Counted from the stretch's first letter, positions 9,552-19,476 are shown. The stretch: DNA of 64,000 nucleotides from Lachnospiraceae bacterium (GCA_017391465.1 JAFOYH010000036.1:1-64000), one strand, 5' to 3'. Numbers and translations: made by a program. Notes: generated by a model not told the origin, from the sequence alone.

Positions 9552-10313
9552 TTACAAGCGCATGGATACGCCCTTATTGATTAAATAATTTTTTAAATCC
9601 GATATTTCAAGTTCCTTATAATGGAATAATGATGCTGCCAGTGCTGCATCCGCTTTACCTTGAGTCAATGCTTCATAAAAATGTTCTCGGGTTCCGGCAC
9701 CTCCCGATGCAATAACCGGAATAGAAACAAGCTCTGCAATCTGACGTGTCAGTTCAATATCATATCCTGCTTTTGTTCCATCACAATCCATACTGGTCAA
9801 TAAAATTTCTCCAGCACCCATGCGATTGACCTTTTCAGCCCATTCAAGAGCATCTATTCCCGTATCAATACGTCCGCCATTTTTAAACACATTCCATCCA
9901 CTTCCATCTGGTCTTCGACGTGCGTCGATGGCAACAACGACACACTGACTTCCAAATTTATCTGCCGCTTCGGTAATTAACTCCGGACGATTAAGAGCAG
10001 ATGAATTAATAGATATCTTATCTGCGCCTTCGCGAAGCAGCGCTCGAAAATCATCAACTGTACGAATGCCTCCACCAACAGTAAAAGGAATAAATACGTT
10101 TTCTGCAACACGTCTTACCAAATCAACAACAGTTTTTCGTGCATCAGAAGAAGCCGTAATATCGAGAAAAACAACTTCATCCGCTCCAGCAAGATCATAA
10201 GCCGCCGCAATTTCAACTGGATCACCAGCATCTCTCAAATTTACAAAATTGACTCCTTTAACAACACGTCCATTATGCACATCCAGACATGGAATAATTC
10301 TTTTCGTAAACAT
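9552..10313 (-). CDS. hisF: Imidazole glycerol phosphate synthase, cyclase subunit
   Basis: A 253-residue (beta/alpha)8-barrel enzyme. With HisH it converts PRFAR and glutamine-derived ammonia to imidazole glycerol phosphate and AICAR in histidine synthesis. Visible motifs are [18 protein letters not shown] (catalytic Asp of strand 1), VVVAIDARR (second catalytic Asp), [10 protein letters not shown] and [12 protein letters not shown] (phosphate-binding loops). Length is typical. It follows hisH by 10 bases. Only hisH and hisF of the pathway are present here. The released AICAR feeds the AICAR transformylase gene found at 40.7-41.8 kb. Confidence 0.97.
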   Translation of the reverse strand: MFTKRIIPCLDVHNGRVVKGVNFVNLRDAGDPVEIAAAYDLAGADEVVFLDITASSDARKTVVDLVRRVAENVFIPFTVGGGIRTVDDFRALLREGADKISINSSALNRPELITEAADKFGSQCVVVAIDARRRPDGSGWNVFKNGGRIDTGIDALEWAEKVNRMGAGEILLTSMDCDGTKAGYDIELTRQIAELVSIPVIASGGAGTREHFYEALTQGKADAALAASLFHYKELEISDLKNYLINKGVSMRL

Positions 10314-10323
10314 AGGTTTCCTC

Positions 10324-10929
10324 CTAAATTTCTGTAAAGTTCTTTAAAATCTGTAAGCCTGTCTGGCTGCTCTTCTCCGGATGAAACTGACAGGCAAAAA
10401 TATTCTCATGTTCGACAGATGCATCTATAGGTACATTGTAAAATGTCTTTGCTGCGACATCCTGTTCATTTTTTGCTTTTAAATAATAGGAATGAACAAA
10501 ATAAACATAAGGATTCTTTTCAAGCCCCTGAAACAAACGAGCATTCGAATGAATATCTAACGAGTTCCATCCCATATGAGGGATTTTAAGACCATTTCCC
10601 GATGGAATTTTTATAATATCTCCTGGTAAAATACCAAGTCCAGATACGCCTTTACTTTCATCACTATTTTCAAATAATAATTGAAGGCCCAGACATATGC
10701 CCAAAAATGGCGTTTTCTTATCAATGACATCATAAATTGTAGGAATCAGATGATATGCTTTTAAATGTTGCATAGCATCACCAAAAGCACCAACCCCAGG
10801 CAATACAACATGACTGGCGGATAAGATCTCATCACGATCTCTTGTAATACGGACTTCCTGACCTAAATGTAAAAATGCTTTCTCAACGCTTTTAATATTA
10901 CCTGCATCATAATCAATTATTGTTATCAT
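10324..10929 (-). CDS. hisH: Imidazole glycerol phosphate synthase, glutaminase subunit
   Basis: A class-I glutamine amidotransferase of about 201 residues that supplies ammonia to HisF. The nucleophile elbow [11 protein letters not shown] (Cys79) and the catalytic CQFHPEKSS His-Glu pair are present, as is the oxyanion segment [13 protein letters not shown] place the start at the ATG at 10929; the GTG directly before it is an equal alternative, since AGGAG suits both. It heads the hisH-hisF-ung unit. Confidence 0.96.
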   Translation of the reverse strand: MITIIDYDAGNIKSVEKAFLHLGQEVRITRDRDEILSASHVVLPGVGAFGDAMQHLKAYHLIPTIYDVIDKKTPFLGICLGLQLLFENSDESKGVSGLGILPGDIIKIPSGNGLKIPHMGWNSLDIHSNARLFQGLEKNPYVYFVHSYYLKAKNEQDVAAKTFYNVPIDASVEHENIFACQFHPEKSSQTGLQILKNFTEI

Positions 10930-10969
10930 CACTTTATTCTCCTAAAACTTTGCTTTTCTAAATCATTTT

Positions 10970-10999
10970 ATCATATTTTTTTCTAATTTACCATTGCAA
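10970..10999 (-). promoter_or_regulatory. Promoter of hisH-hisF-ung
   Basis: TTGCAA and TATGAT with an 18-base spacer on the minus strand. The TTGCAA hexamer is palindromic and may also act as -35 box of the divergent gene. Confidence 0.6.
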
Positions 11000-11022
11000 A
11001 ATAGAAAAAAATGTAATAGTAT
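10994..11022 (+). promoter_or_regulatory. Possible promoter of the DUF6465 gene
   Basis: TTGCAA, a 17-base spacer and a weak TAGTAT -10 element precede the gene. It shares its -35 hexamer with the hisH promoter. Confidence 0.35.
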
Positions 11023-11065
11023 ATATAGCGGTACATAAAACTAAAATACCGCAAGGAGGCTTATT

Positions 11066-11266
11066 ATGAAAACATCTATGTATGTAGAATATCAGGGCTT
11101 ACAGTTCGAAGAAAAAGACATTATCGCTAAAGTAAAAGAACTTTGGGTAAATGATGGAAATAAAATCAAAGATATTAAAGAATTAAAACTTTATATTAAA
11201 CCTGAAGAAGCTACAGTTTATTATGTAATCAACGAAGAAACATCCGGTAAAATCGAATTACAGTAA
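11066..11266 (+). CDS. DUF6465 family small protein
   Basis: A 66-residue protein beginning MKTSMYVEYQGLQFEEKDI, with LKLYIKPEEATVYYVIN near its middle. This is the core pattern of DUF6465, a family of small proteins common in Lachnospiraceae. Many family members have a Lys/Ala-rich N-terminal extension that is missing here. Function is unknown. AAGGAGG is well placed before the ATG, and the gene is monocistronic, with its own terminator. Confidence 0.85.
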   Translation: MKTSMYVEYQGLQFEEKDIIAKVKELWVNDGNKIKDIKELKLYIKPEEATVYYVINEETSGKIELQ

Positions 11267-11279
11267 TACATAATATACA

Positions 11280-11332
11280 AAAAAGAGGCATGAAAGAATC
11301 AATTTTATTTGATCTTCAAGCCTCTTCTTTTT
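11280..11332 (+). terminator. Bidirectional terminator after the DUF6465 gene
   Basis: AAGAGGC (11283-11289) pairs with GCCTCTT (11320-11326), extended by an inner stem, and is followed by CTTTTTTT. It also serves the convergent histidine kinase gene. Confidence 0.85.
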
Positions 11333-12958
11333 TTATTCATCCATCAATAAAGGCACTCTGTTGGAAGCATCCAGAGTAAACCAGAACTCCACACCATTTT
11401 CGCGATTGACAACTCCATAATTCTGCCCCAACCGTTCCATCGTTGCTTTGACAATCGAAAGTCCTACGCCACTTCCACCGTACTCACGTGTTCGAGCTTT
11501 ATCTGCTTTATAAAATTTCACCCATATCTGTTCAATATCTTCATCAGAAATCAATTCTCCTGTATTAAACACAGAAATTCGTGCCACTTCATTTTCTGTG
11601 CAAACAGACACTTCGACAATTCGATCTCCTGTCACATGATTTAAAGCATTTGACATATAATTCATAAATACTTCTTCAACCATATAAACATCTCCCCAGA
11701 CATAGACAGGTTCCGTTTCATGATATTTTAACGTTACTTCCTTTTGCTTGAATAATATTTCTGCATTTGAAAGTAAATTGGCAATCGTTGAAACAATATC
11801 AAAATGTTCCATCTGAATGGACATATTGCCAAATTCAATCTGATTCAGGTCGAGTAATTTCTTCACAAGAGTATTCATCTTCGATGCTTCGTCCATAATG
11901 ACTTCACAATAAAAGGCTCTGCTTTCCTCGTCATCATTTATGTTTTCCTGTAATCCTTCGGCATATCCCTGAATTAGAGCAATCGGTGTTTTAAGTTCAT
12001 GTGAAACATTCGAAAGAAATTCTTTGCGCATTTCATCAATTTGTACCTTTTGTTCCAATTCACGTTTCAGTTGAACATTTGCACTTTTTAATTCACCTAA
12101 TGTATTTTCAAGTGTTTCTGATAGTGTATTAATGCTGTCACCTAATATACCTATTTCATCTTCTGTAAATACATTATACTTTTCGGCAAAATCTAAACGA
12201 GACATTTTTTGTGCAATCGTAGCAAGATTCAAAATCTCCCTGGTGAACTTCTTGGATATCGATAGCATCGCTAAAAAACTAATTCCACAAACACATATTG
12301 TCACATAAATAAAAAACTGATTCGAAATCTGAGCACTTTCTTCGATACTCTCAATCGATGTACGAAGCATCACACAGTCACCATTATCCATAGTACCGGT
12401 TAAATAGATGTACGATGCATTCAAACGATTAACAAAAATCTGTTGAAGAATATAGCGATTGGTTTCTGAAAGTATTTCTGTCGTATTTTCTGACTGAATA
12501 TAATCTCTGTAGATTGCAAAATTTTCTGCATCATATTCATTCATTCCTCTGTTTCCACTGGATGAAAACAAAACTTGTACATCATAAACCACTTTCTGAT
12601 TAATTATAAATTGATTTTGAATACGATATAATAAAATACTGATATTATTATTCTGACTTAACTGTTCCATTGCCAGTTCCATATCTACAAATCTAGTAAG
12701 GTCTTCAAAATAATTGTTTGGAAATCCCGGAAATAACATATCATTAGATGCGGAGGATTCCGAATCTTTTTTTTCGTAGAATTCCAATGTTGTATACATA
12801 CGATTTATCTGATTAAAAACTTCGACAAGGGCCTTTTGCTTGCCGGATATATAATAATCTACCAAAAAAACATTGTTCACTAAAATTGAAATCAGTAAAG
12901 TAATCAATACTGTCGACATTAAAGCAACTGAAAGCTTAACACGTAACGATTTATTCAT
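11333..12958 (-). CDS. Membrane sensor histidine kinase
   Basis: A 541-residue HAMP-type kinase. Membrane helices at about 8-31 and 213-235 bracket an extracytoplasmic sensor region of about 180 residues. HAMP (about 235-290) and a coiled segment follow. The dimerisation domain has the H-box SNVSHELKTP with His320, and the ATPase domain has the N-box (NYMSNALNHV) and G2 box GGSGVGLSIVKAT. The signal is not evident from the sequence. It lies 11 bases after the response regulator gene, with GGAGG before its ATG, so the two form a pair. Confidence 0.93.
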   Translation of the reverse strand: MNKSLRVKLSVALMSTVLITLLISILVNNVFLVDYYISGKQKALVEVFNQINRMYTTLEFYEKKDSESSASNDMLFPGFPNNYFEDLTRFVDMELAMEQLSQNNNISILLYRIQNQFIINQKVVYDVQVLFSSSGNRGMNEYDAENFAIYRDYIQSENTTEILSETNRYILQQIFVNRLNASYIYLTGTMDNGDCVMLRTSIESIEESAQISNQFFIYVTICVCGISFLAMLSISKKFTREILNLATIAQKMSRLDFAEKYNVFTEDEIGILGDSINTLSETLENTLGELKSANVQLKRELEQKVQIDEMRKEFLSNVSHELKTPIALIQGYAEGLQENINDDEESRAFYCEVIMDEASKMNTLVKKLLDLNQIEFGNMSIQMEHFDIVSTIANLLSNAEILFKQKEVTLKYHETEPVYVWGDVYMVEEVFMNYMSNALNHVTGDRIVEVSVCTENEVARISVFNTGELISDEDIEQIWVKFYKADKARTREYGGSGVGLSIVKATMERLGQNYGVVNRENGVEFWFTLDASNRVPLLMDE

Positions 12959-12969
12959 AAAATCCTCCG

Positions 12970-13653
12970 TTATTCTTTGGTAACTTCAAATTTGTATCCC
13001 ATTCCCCAAATCGTTTTAATATATTTTCCTTGTTCTCCCATTTTGTTACGAAGCTTTTTTACATGAGTATCAATCGTTCTGGCATCACCAAAATAATCAT
13101 AGTTCCACACGTTGTTTAAAATGCGTTCTCGAGAAAGAGCAATACCCTGATTGTCAATAAAATAAGATAAAAGCTCGAATTCTTTATAACTCAAATCAAT
13201 TGGTTTTCCATCAACGTACACCTCATGCGCATTCTTATTCAGACGAATATCACCAATGTCAATAATTCCACTATCAACAGCCACATTTGTACGACGCAAT
13301 ATGGCCTCCACTCTGGCTACAAGAATCTTAGGACTAAAAGGTTTCGTAATATATTCATCGACGCCAAGTTCAAATCCCAATAATTCGTCACGTTCATCTG
13401 CCTTGGCAGTCAACATAATAATAGGTACTTTTGACGTTTTTCTTACTTCTCTGCACACTTGCCATCCATCCATCTTTGGCATCATAATATCCAATATTAA
13501 TAGATCTATATCATGATCTTTATAAAAAACTTCCATTGCTTCTTCACCGTTGGAAGCTTCTAACACTTCATAATCTTTTTTCATCAAAAAGTCGCGTACA
13601 AGCTTTCGCATACGACTTTCATCATCGATCACAAGAATTTTACAACCAGGCAT
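12970..13653 (-). CDS. OmpR/PhoB-family response regulator
   Basis: A 227-residue regulator. The receiver domain has the acidic pair DD (10-11), phospho-acceptor Asp55 in LLILDIMMPKMDG, the switch Thr in MLTAKA and the KPF lysine motif. A winged-helix DNA-binding domain spans about 130-225 (DLSYKEFELLSYFIDN; ARTIDTHVKKLRNKMG; IKTIWGMGYKFE). It is the first gene of the pair, upstream of its kinase. AAGGAG precedes the ATG. Target genes are unknown. Confidence 0.95.
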   Translation of the reverse strand: MPGCKILVIDDESRMRKLVRDFLMKKDYEVLEASNGEEAMEVFYKDHDIDLLILDIMMPKMDGWQVCREVRKTSKVPIIMLTAKADERDELLGFELGVDEYITKPFSPKILVARVEAILRRTNVAVDSGIIDIGDIRLNKNAHEVYVDGKPIDLSYKEFELLSYFIDNQGIALSRERILNNVWNYDYFGDARTIDTHVKKLRNKMGEQGKYIKTIWGMGYKFEVTKE

Positions 13654-13760
13654 TTGTTTCTCCTTCCGATAATTTTCATTAGATTTTCTTTTTAATTATA
13701 TACAATAATTATGACCATACTGTGAAAAAATGTTTTTCAACCCAAAATATTTAAAAATCT

Positions 13761-13788
13761 TTTATCAAAATCAATTATATGATATAAT
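13761..13788 (+). promoter_or_regulatory. Promoter of xpt
   Basis: TTTATC, a 16-base spacer and a perfect TATAAT (13783-13788). The predicted leader is only about 25 bases, so no purine riboswitch can be present. Confidence 0.6.
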
Positions 13789-13818
13789 AATGGGAAAATA
13801 AATACGAGGTGAAAAAAA

Positions 13819-14394
13819 TTGAAGTTACTTGAAGATCGGATAAAGGCTGAAGGACGTGCATTGAGTGAATCTGTTTTGAAAGTTGATGTCTTCTTAAACC
13901 ATCAAGTAGATCCTGATTTAATGCAGGAAGTCGGCAAAGACTTTTTTGACCATTTTAAAGATTTTGGTATTACACGTGTTCTTACCATTGAAAGTTCTGG
14001 AATTGCTCCAGCTGTTTATGCGGCACAGGCATTAAATGTTCCTATGGTTATTCTGAAAAAACAAACATCAAAAATTTTAAATGGTGAAGTATACCAAACA
14101 AATATTACCTCTTTTACAAAGGGCACAAGTTATGAGTTAACCCTTTCAAAAGATTATATTCACGCTGATGACCGTGTTCTTATCATCGATGATTTCCTTG
14201 CAAATGGTGAAGCTGCTATAGGTGCTTCAAGACTTGTTGATATGGCAGGTGCAACTGTTGCCGGCATTGGTATCTTAATTGAAAAATCATTCCAGAATGG
14301 AAGAAATCGACTTTTAGATCGTGGTTATCATGTTTATTCTCAAGCTCGTATTGCTCGACTTGGCAAAGGTATTATTGAATTTGTTGAAGAATAG
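13819..14394 (+). CDS. xpt: Xanthine phosphoribosyltransferase
   Basis: A 191-residue type-I phosphoribosyltransferase that salvages xanthine to XMP using PRPP. The PRPP-binding motif [14 protein letters not shown] and the flexible segment [13 protein letters not shown] are intact, and the N-terminus ([11 protein letters not shown]) matches the Xpt family. Length fits. The start codon is TTG, supported by GAGGTGA six to seven bases upstream and by family alignment. Unlike in many Bacillota, the leader is too short for a guanine riboswitch, so regulation must differ. It is monocistronic and divergent from the two-component pair. Confidence 0.95.
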   Translation: MKLLEDRIKAEGRALSESVLKVDVFLNHQVDPDLMQEVGKDFFDHFKDFGITRVLTIESSGIAPAVYAAQALNVPMVILKKQTSKILNGEVYQTNITSFTKGTSYELTLSKDYIHADDRVLIIDDFLANGEAAIGASRLVDMAGATVAGIGILIEKSFQNGRNRLLDRGYHVYSQARIARLGKGIIEFVEE

Positions 14395-14409
14395 TACATA
14401 TCTTTTCTA

Positions 14410-14457
14410 TAAAAATACCCCCTCATCAGATTACAATTGATGAGGGGGGTATTTTTA
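14410..14457 (+). terminator. Bidirectional terminator between xpt and mrp
   Basis: A long stem containing ATACCCCCTCATCA and its complement is flanked by A and T runs. The mrp stop codon overlaps the T run. Confidence 0.92.
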
Positions 14458-15279
14458 TTTTGTAATTGCTTTCACAAAATCTGCCAAATATACATTGTCA
14501 AAATCTTCAATTGAACCAGCGTCACACAAAGAAGCAATTTCTGGAATAATTGGAAGGGATGCATATGCTGGAATATTCAGTTCTTTTGCTGTTTCTTCTC
14601 CACGTCCTTCACCATAGATATAAATTTTCTTTCCACAATCCGGACAAAGAACATAACTCATATTCTGTACAAGACCAATCACAGGAATATTCATCATCTG
14701 GGCCATATTATAAGCTTTTTTAACAATCATACCAACAAGCTCCTGAGGTGATGTTACAACAACAATACCATCTACAGGAAGTGACTGGAAAACAGTTAAA
14801 GGTACATCGCCTGTTCCTGGAGGCATATCAACTAAAAGATAATCAATTTCTCCCCAAACAACTTCGTTCCAAAACTGTTTAACGACACCAGCAATCACAG
14901 GTCCTCTCCAAATAACCGGAGATTCTTCGTTATCAAGGATCAAGTTAACAGACATTACTTTAATACCTGTTTTCGTTTCAAAAGGAAAGATTCCATCTTC
15001 ACATCCCACTGCCTGGCCATGAACGCCAAATACTTTAGGGATTGATGGTCCGGTAATATCCGCATCTAAGATACCAACTTTATACCCCTGTTTACGTAAA
15101 AGTACTGCAAGCTCAGATGTAACAAGTGATTTACCTACACCACCTTTACCACTGACAATACCAATAACATGTTTAATACTGCTCTTTGCATTTGGTGCAA
15201 CAAGAAAACTTTCGGCTGTTCTTGAAGAACATCCTTCTACACCACATGAACTACAGGAACCATTACAAGATTCACTCAT
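14455..15279 (-). CDS. Mrp/NBP35-family P-loop ATPase
   Basis: A 274-residue ATPase of the Mrp/ApbC/NBP35 group, thought to carry and transfer Fe-S clusters. The deviant Walker A GKGGVGKS lies near residue 44, switch I/II are MDVN-like and VDMPPGTGDV, and a CPDCGKK motif near 210 is the family's C-terminal CxxC for the bridging cluster. The N-terminus is Cys-rich (CNGSCSSCGVEGCSS), like the NBP35-type N-terminal cluster site. AAGGAG precedes the ATG. It appears to be transcribed alone. Confidence 0.92.
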   Translation of the reverse strand: MSESCNGSCSSCGVEGCSSRTAESFLVAPNAKSSIKHVIGIVSGKGGVGKSLVTSELAVLLRKQGYKVGILDADITGPSIPKVFGVHGQAVGCEDGIFPFETKTGIKVMSVNLILDNEESPVIWRGPVIAGVVKQFWNEVVWGEIDYLLVDMPPGTGDVPLTVFQSLPVDGIVVVTSPQELVGMIVKKAYNMAQMMNIPVIGLVQNMSYVLCPDCGKKIYIYGEGRGEETAKELNIPAYASLPIIPEIASLCDAGSIEDFDNVYLADFVKAITK

Positions 15280-15319
15280 TTATATTCACTCCTTTAAATT
15301 TAAAAACATCATAAATTTT

Positions 15320-15347
15320 ATTATATCACATTTTTCTTAAATGAACA
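15320..15347 (-). promoter_or_regulatory. Likely promoter of the Mrp gene
   Basis: TGTTCA, a 16-base spacer and a perfect TATAAT on the minus strand, about 40 bases before the start codon. Confidence 0.45.
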
Positions 15348-15355
15348 GTTCTTTT

Positions 15356-15847
15356 TTATGATCTCAAACGAAAGAAATCCAAAATTCCTCTGCGTTCTTT
15401 AAATCCTTCATTGATCATTTTAAAATCACCACGTTGAATCTGATTTTTCGGAAAAGTTTCACGCCACTCTTCAACAAGAAAATCCGCCAATTGATTCGTC
15501 GAATCCGAGCAAAAATGATCTATAACCGGTATAACAAACAATGCCGTATATATGCTGTCATCTATTTCCTGTCTGCTTCGTTTGGTTTTACTTTCAATGT
15601 TTTCCAGTCTATTTCTCTCATGTGCAATAATTTTCAAAGCCGTTTCTCTGGCAAATATCAGAGGCTCTGAACTCACCTCATATAAATAATTATAAGCTGT
15701 CAAGGCCTGTGTATATAAATCATATAAAGCATGAAATTCTTTCGAATAATTTGCTTTATTAAAAATCTTTCGAATCGGCTTGTTATTGTCAATAATATGA
15801 ATCAAACCATAATTGACAATCTTTTCTCTTTCGTCAAACGACTGCAT
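15356..15847 (-). CDS. Conserved hypothetical protein downstream of RNase Y
   Basis: A 163-residue, mostly helical soluble protein of unknown function. It begins MQSFDEREKIVNYG and has segments AYNYLYEVSSEPLIFARE and KSKRSRQEI-like basic regions, ending in a basic FFRLRS tail. The start at 15847 is supported by AGGAGG ten bases upstream; a longer frame to 15901 would run into the rny terminator hairpin. It follows rny after that terminator, so it may be expressed by readthrough. Confidence 0.7.
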   Translation of the reverse strand: MQSFDEREKIVNYGLIHIIDNNKPIRKIFNKANYSKEFHALYDLYTQALTAYNYLYEVSSEPLIFARETALKIIAHERNRLENIESKTKRSRQEIDDSIYTALFVIPVIDHFCSDSTNQLADFLVEEWRETFPKNQIQRGDFKMINEGFKERRGILDFFRLRS

Positions 15848-15864
15848 AATCAATTCCTCCTTTA

Positions 15865-15905
15865 AAACAATAAAACCCCTGGAAGCCGTGAATGCTTCCA
15901 AGGGT
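15865..15905 (-). terminator. Terminator after rny
   Basis: An 11-bp stem (15876-15886 with 15894-15904) precedes TTTTATTGTTTT on the minus strand. It lies between rny and the next gene and may be leaky. Confidence 0.75.
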
Positions 15906-15932
15906 CTACTTGTCTTAAACTATAACGATGAT

Positions 15933-17480
15933 TTATTTAGCATAATCAGTTACACGTGACTCACGAATAACATTGACTTTAATTTGACCTGGATATTCCA
16001 ATTCATCTTCGATCTTCTTGGAAATATCTCTTGCTAATAAGATCATATCGTCATCATTAACCTGTTCTGGAACTACCATGATACGAATCTCGCGTCCGGC
16101 CTGTATAGCAAAAGATTTATCAACGCCTTTAAAATCATTGGCGATATCTTCTAATTGTTTTAATCTGTTAGTATAAGTTTCTAAAGTTTCTCTACGAGCA
16201 CCTGGTCTTGCAGCAGAAATTGTATCTGCAGCCTGTACAATACATGCAATCAATGTTTCTGGTTCAACATCACCATGATGAGATTCTACTGCATTAATTA
16301 CAACAGCAGACTCTTTGTACTTGCGACATAAATCCACACCAATGGAGATATGAGAACCTTCCATTTCATGATCTACGGATTTACCGATATCATGTAAAAG
16401 ACCAGCTCTTTTCGCCATTCTTACATCTGCACCAAGCTCACCAGCTAATAAACCGGATAAATGAGCAACTTCAATCGAATGTTTTAAAGCATTTTGTCCA
16501 TAGCTTGTACGATATTTCATCTTACCAAGCAAACGCACCAACTCTGGATGGATACCATGTACACCAACCTCTAAAGTTGCAGCTTCCCCTTCTTCACGAA
16601 TCATCGTTTCGACTTCTTTTTGAGCCTTTTCAACCATCTCTTCGATTCGTGCTGGATGAATACGTCCATCAACAATTAATTTTTCCAAAGCAATTCGAGC
16701 CACTTCTCGACGAATTGGATCAAAACTGGATAAAATTACAGCTTCAGGTGTATCATCAATGATTAAATCAATGCCTGTCATTGTCTCTAACGTACGGATA
16801 TTTCTACCTTCACGACCAATGATACGACCTTTCATTTCATCATTAGGCAATGGAACAACAGAAATTGTTGTTTCTGCCACATGATCAGCAGCACATTTCT
16901 GAATTGCTGTAACAACATATTCTTTTGCCTTTTTATTCGCTTCTTCTTTTGCCTTATTTTCAAGGTCTTTAACTAACATTGCGGTTTCATGCTTAACATC
17001 ATCTTCAACCGTTCTTAAAAGATATTCCTTTGCTTGTTCGGAGGTTAAACCTGAGATTCTTTCGAGTTCCTGTACTCTTTTCTGGTTCAGTTCATTCACT
17101 TCTGCCAGCTGTTTGTTTAATTTGTCCTCACGTGATGCCAACTGATTCTCTTTCTTTTCAAGGGAATCCGCTTTACGATCCACAGCCTCTTCCTTAGCAA
17201 GAACACGTTTTTCGTATTTCTGCAATTCTGCTCTGCGTTCTTTGTTCTCTCTCTCGAGTTCATTTTTATTTCTTAAAGCTTCTTCCTTAACTTCAAGAAG
17301 TCCTTCACGTTTTTTTGTTTCGGCAGTTTTCATAGCTTCATCGATAATTTCGCGAGCTTTTTCTTCTGCTGAACCAATTTTGGATTCTACGACTTTTTTT
17401 CTATATGAAATCGCTGCATTCCAAACGATAAGGGCGGTAATTACAACAGCTACGGCAATACCAATAACTGTAGTCAGCAC
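15933..17480 (-). CDS. rny: Ribonuclease Y
   Basis: A 515-residue membrane-bound endoribonuclease that starts mRNA decay. An N-terminal membrane helix (about 3-21) is followed by a long charged coiled coil (30-165), a KH RNA-binding domain with [15 protein letters not shown] (about 215-230) and an HD metal-phosphohydrolase domain ([17 protein letters not shown] near 362). Length is typical (about 510-520). The start is GTG, with GGAGG seven bases upstream. It has its own consensus promoter between recX and rny. Confidence 0.97.
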   Translation of the reverse strand: MLTTVIGIAVAVVITALIVWNAAISYRKKVVESKIGSAEEKAREIIDEAMKTAETKKREGLLEVKEEALRNKNELERENKERRAELQKYEKRVLAKEEAVDRKADSLEKKENQLASREDKLNKQLAEVNELNQKRVQELERISGLTSEQAKEYLLRTVEDDVKHETAMLVKDLENKAKEEANKKAKEYVVTAIQKCAADHVAETTISVVPLPNDEMKGRIIGREGRNIRTLETMTGIDLIIDDTPEAVILSSFDPIRREVARIALEKLIVDGRIHPARIEEMVEKAQKEVETMIREEGEAATLEVGVHGIHPELVRLLGKMKYRTSYGQNALKHSIEVAHLSGLLAGELGADVRMAKRAGLLHDIGKSVDHEMEGSHISIGVDLCRKYKESAVVINAVESHHGDVEPETLIACIVQAADTISAARPGARRETLETYTNRLKQLEDIANDFKGVDKSFAIQAGREIRIMVVPEQVNDDDMILLARDISKKIEDELEYPGQIKVNVIRESRVTDYAK

Positions 17481-17529
17481 AGGAGCACCTCCTTATTAAA
17501 TTTTAATTGTATATGCATACAACACTTAA

Positions 17530-17558
17530 ATTCTATACTTTTTTTATAATTATGTCAA
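17530..17558 (-). promoter_or_regulatory. Promoter of rny
   Basis: Perfect TTGACA, a 17-base spacer and TAGAAT on the minus strand, about 50 bases before the GTG start. Confidence 0.8.
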
Positions 17559-17612
17559 GTGGATTTGAGCATAACACAGACATATTGACTAAATATAACC
17601 TCAAATTTTGTC

Positions 17613-18218
17613 TTAAATGCCCAATTCGTGATAAACCGAAAATATATTGCTTGCAGCAAAGCCACGTCGTACTAAATACCTCGTCATACGTTCTTTTTCT
17701 TTTAAATCCGGTTCCTTTTTTTCTCTCCATCGTTTCTCAATAATATTACGAATAGCCTCCCGATCATCATGCGACTCAAGGAAGTTTTCATCTTTTTTCA
17801 GCAAATGAATATCAATCCCTTTTCTGGATAATTCATATTCCAATTCCTTTTTACTTTTATTTTTACCTCGAAAATGAATGTAATTGTATGCGTACCGTTC
17901 ATCGTCAATATAATGAAATGAAATCACATAATCAACTGCTTTTCGAATCACCAAATCCGGATAGCCACTCTGTTTCAGTTTTTGTATAAGTTCCTTCTCA
18001 CTTTGATCTCTTGATTTTAAAAGTAACAATGCTTTTCGTTTTGCCTGTGGCAAAAAATATTCATTATACAACCGATCGATAAAATCATCTTCGATCCAGT
18101 CTCCAATAGTCAATCCAAAAGCATTCCATTGTTTTTCTTCAATTATAAAATTTTCATCATTATCCAAAGATATACGTACTTTATGTCGTGTAACCTTCTC
18201 TATATATGAAATCTTCAT
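17613..18218 (-). CDS. recX: Regulatory protein RecX
   Basis: A 201-residue all-helical protein that binds the RecA filament and modulates its activity. It shows the three-helix tandem repeats of the family: KALLLLKSRDQSEKELIQKL, YVISFHYIDDERYAYNYI and KKELEYELSRKGI. It lies directly downstream of recA, the usual arrangement, and is separated from it by a terminator-like hairpin that would keep RecX levels low. The start is supported by GGGGA before the ATG. Confidence 0.93.
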   Translation of the reverse strand: MKISYIEKVTRHKVRISLDNDENFIIEEKQWNAFGLTIGDWIEDDFIDRLYNEYFLPQAKRKALLLLKSRDQSEKELIQKLKQSGYPDLVIRKAVDYVISFHYIDDERYAYNYIHFRGKNKSKKELEYELSRKGIDIHLLKKDENFLESHDDREAIRNIIEKRWREKKEPDLKEKERMTRYLVRRGFAASNIFSVYHELGI

Positions 18219-18235
18219 AAAATCCCCGTTTCACT

Positions 18236-18263
18236 GATAAAAGCCGGTTAAAACCGGCTTTTA
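18236..18263 (-). terminator. recA-recX intercistronic hairpin
   Basis: A 9-bp perfect stem AAGCCGGTT/AACCGGCTT (18241-18249 with 18252-18260) is followed by TTTTATC on the minus strand. It is likely a partial terminator letting some transcripts continue into recX. Confidence 0.8.
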
Positions 18264-18270
18264 CGATATA

Positions 18271-19329
18271 TTATTCTTCTGTAATGTCCACTTTCTCATC
18301 TTCTTCAGGCGGATTTCCCACACCATAATGGGTACGAACCTTCAGGGCGATTTCTTCCATAAGCTGCGGGTTTTCTCTTAAGAATGTCTTTGCATTCTCA
18401 CGTCCCTGTCCAATCTTATTCCCATTGTAAGAATACCATGCACCACTTTTAACAACAATGTCCACATTCGCAGCAAGATCAAGAATATCACCTTCCTGAG
18501 ATATTCCTTTTCCAAACATAATATCAAACTCAGCTTCCTTAAATGGAGGTGCTATCTTATTCTTTACAACTTTAACACGAACACGGTTACCAACCATCTC
18601 TCCATTCAATTTTAAAGTTTCAATACGACGAATATCCATACGAACAGATGAGTAAAACTTCAAAGCTCGTCCACCCGTTGTTGTCTCCGGACTTCCGAAC
18701 ATTACACCAACTTTTTCACGAAGCTGGTTAATAAATACTACAATACAATTGGACTTACTTATGGATGCTGTTAATTTACGCAAAGCCTGAGACATGAGAC
18801 GTGCCTGAAGGCCCACATGAGAATCACCCATATCTCCATCAATTTCTGCCTTCGGTACAAGTGCTGCAACAGAGTCAATAACAACAATATCAATCGCACC
18901 TGAACGCACCATGGTTTCTGCAATTTCTAACGCCTGTTCTCCATTATCCGGCTGTGAAATATAAAGATTATCAATATCAACACCAATCTTCCGAGCATAT
19001 GCAGGATCCAAAGCATGTTCCGCGTCAATAAAGCCTGCAATACCACCAAGTTTCTGAACTTCTGCAACCATATGTAACGTTACAGTTGTTTTACCGGAAG
19101 ATTCCGGACCATAAATCTCAACGATACGCCCTTTTGGAATGCCGCCTAATCCCAAAGCAAGATCCAGACTCAATGCACCTGTAGGAACCGTTTCAACATC
19201 CATCTTAGCTGCATTATCACCGAGTTTCATAACTGAACCTTTACCGTATTGTTTTTCAATATGTGCAATCGCCGCATCCAGCGCTTTCATCTTATCTACT
19301 TTATCAACTTTATCCATTTTTGCTGCCAT
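18271..19329 (-). CDS. recA: Recombinase RecA
   Basis: A 352-residue DNA strand-exchange ATPase, also the co-protease for LexA. Walker [10 protein letters not shown] lies at 74-82, Walker B-like [18 protein letters not shown] follows, and DNA loop L1/L2 signatures ([26 protein letters not shown]) are intact. The N-terminus has a repeated KVDKVDKM stretch before the usual domain start. The acidic tail [11 protein letters not shown] is present. It is SOS-regulated: a perfect SOS box lies just downstream of a consensus promoter. AAGGAG precedes the ATG. Confidence 0.98.
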   Translation of the reverse strand: MAAKMDKVDKVDKMKALDAAIAHIEKQYGKGSVMKLGDNAAKMDVETVPTGALSLDLALGLGGIPKGRIVEIYGPESSGKTTVTLHMVAEVQKLGGIAGFIDAEHALDPAYARKIGVDIDNLYISQPDNGEQALEIAETMVRSGAIDIVVIDSVAALVPKAEIDGDMGDSHVGLQARLMSQALRKLTASISKSNCIVVFINQLREKVGVMFGSPETTTGGRALKFYSSVRMDIRRIETLKLNGEMVGNRVRVKVVKNKIAPPFKEAEFDIMFGKGISQEGDILDLAANVDIVVKSGAWYSYNGNKIGQGRENAKTFLRENPQLMEEIALKVRTHYGVGNPPEEDEKVDITEE

Positions 19330-19356
19330 AAATCATTCTCCTTATATGTACACAAT

Positions 19357-19370
19357 CGAACATTCGTTCG
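19357..19370. promoter_or_regulatory. LexA/DinR SOS box of recA
   Basis: The palindrome CGAACATTCGTTCG matches the Gram-positive SOS consensus CGAAC-N4-GTTCG at every position. It sits about 11 bases downstream of the -10 box, where LexA binding would block initiation. Confidence 0.93.
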
Positions 19371-19381
19371 TTCATATATTT

Positions 19382-19410
19382 ATCATACATGATTTTTATC
19401 TTTATGTCAA
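19382..19410 (-). promoter_or_regulatory. Promoter of recA
   Basis: Perfect TTGACA (19405-19410), a 17-base spacer and TATGAT (19382-19387) on the minus strand. Confidence 0.88.
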
Positions 19411-19476
19411 TGATTATATCTTGCTTTTTTTATTCCGTAAATCATAAATTATCGACAGCATTTTATAAATTCGACA

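Noticed and set aside
13654..13818. Guanine/xanthine riboswitch before xpt
   Set aside because: The predicted leader is too short and no aptamer core was visible.
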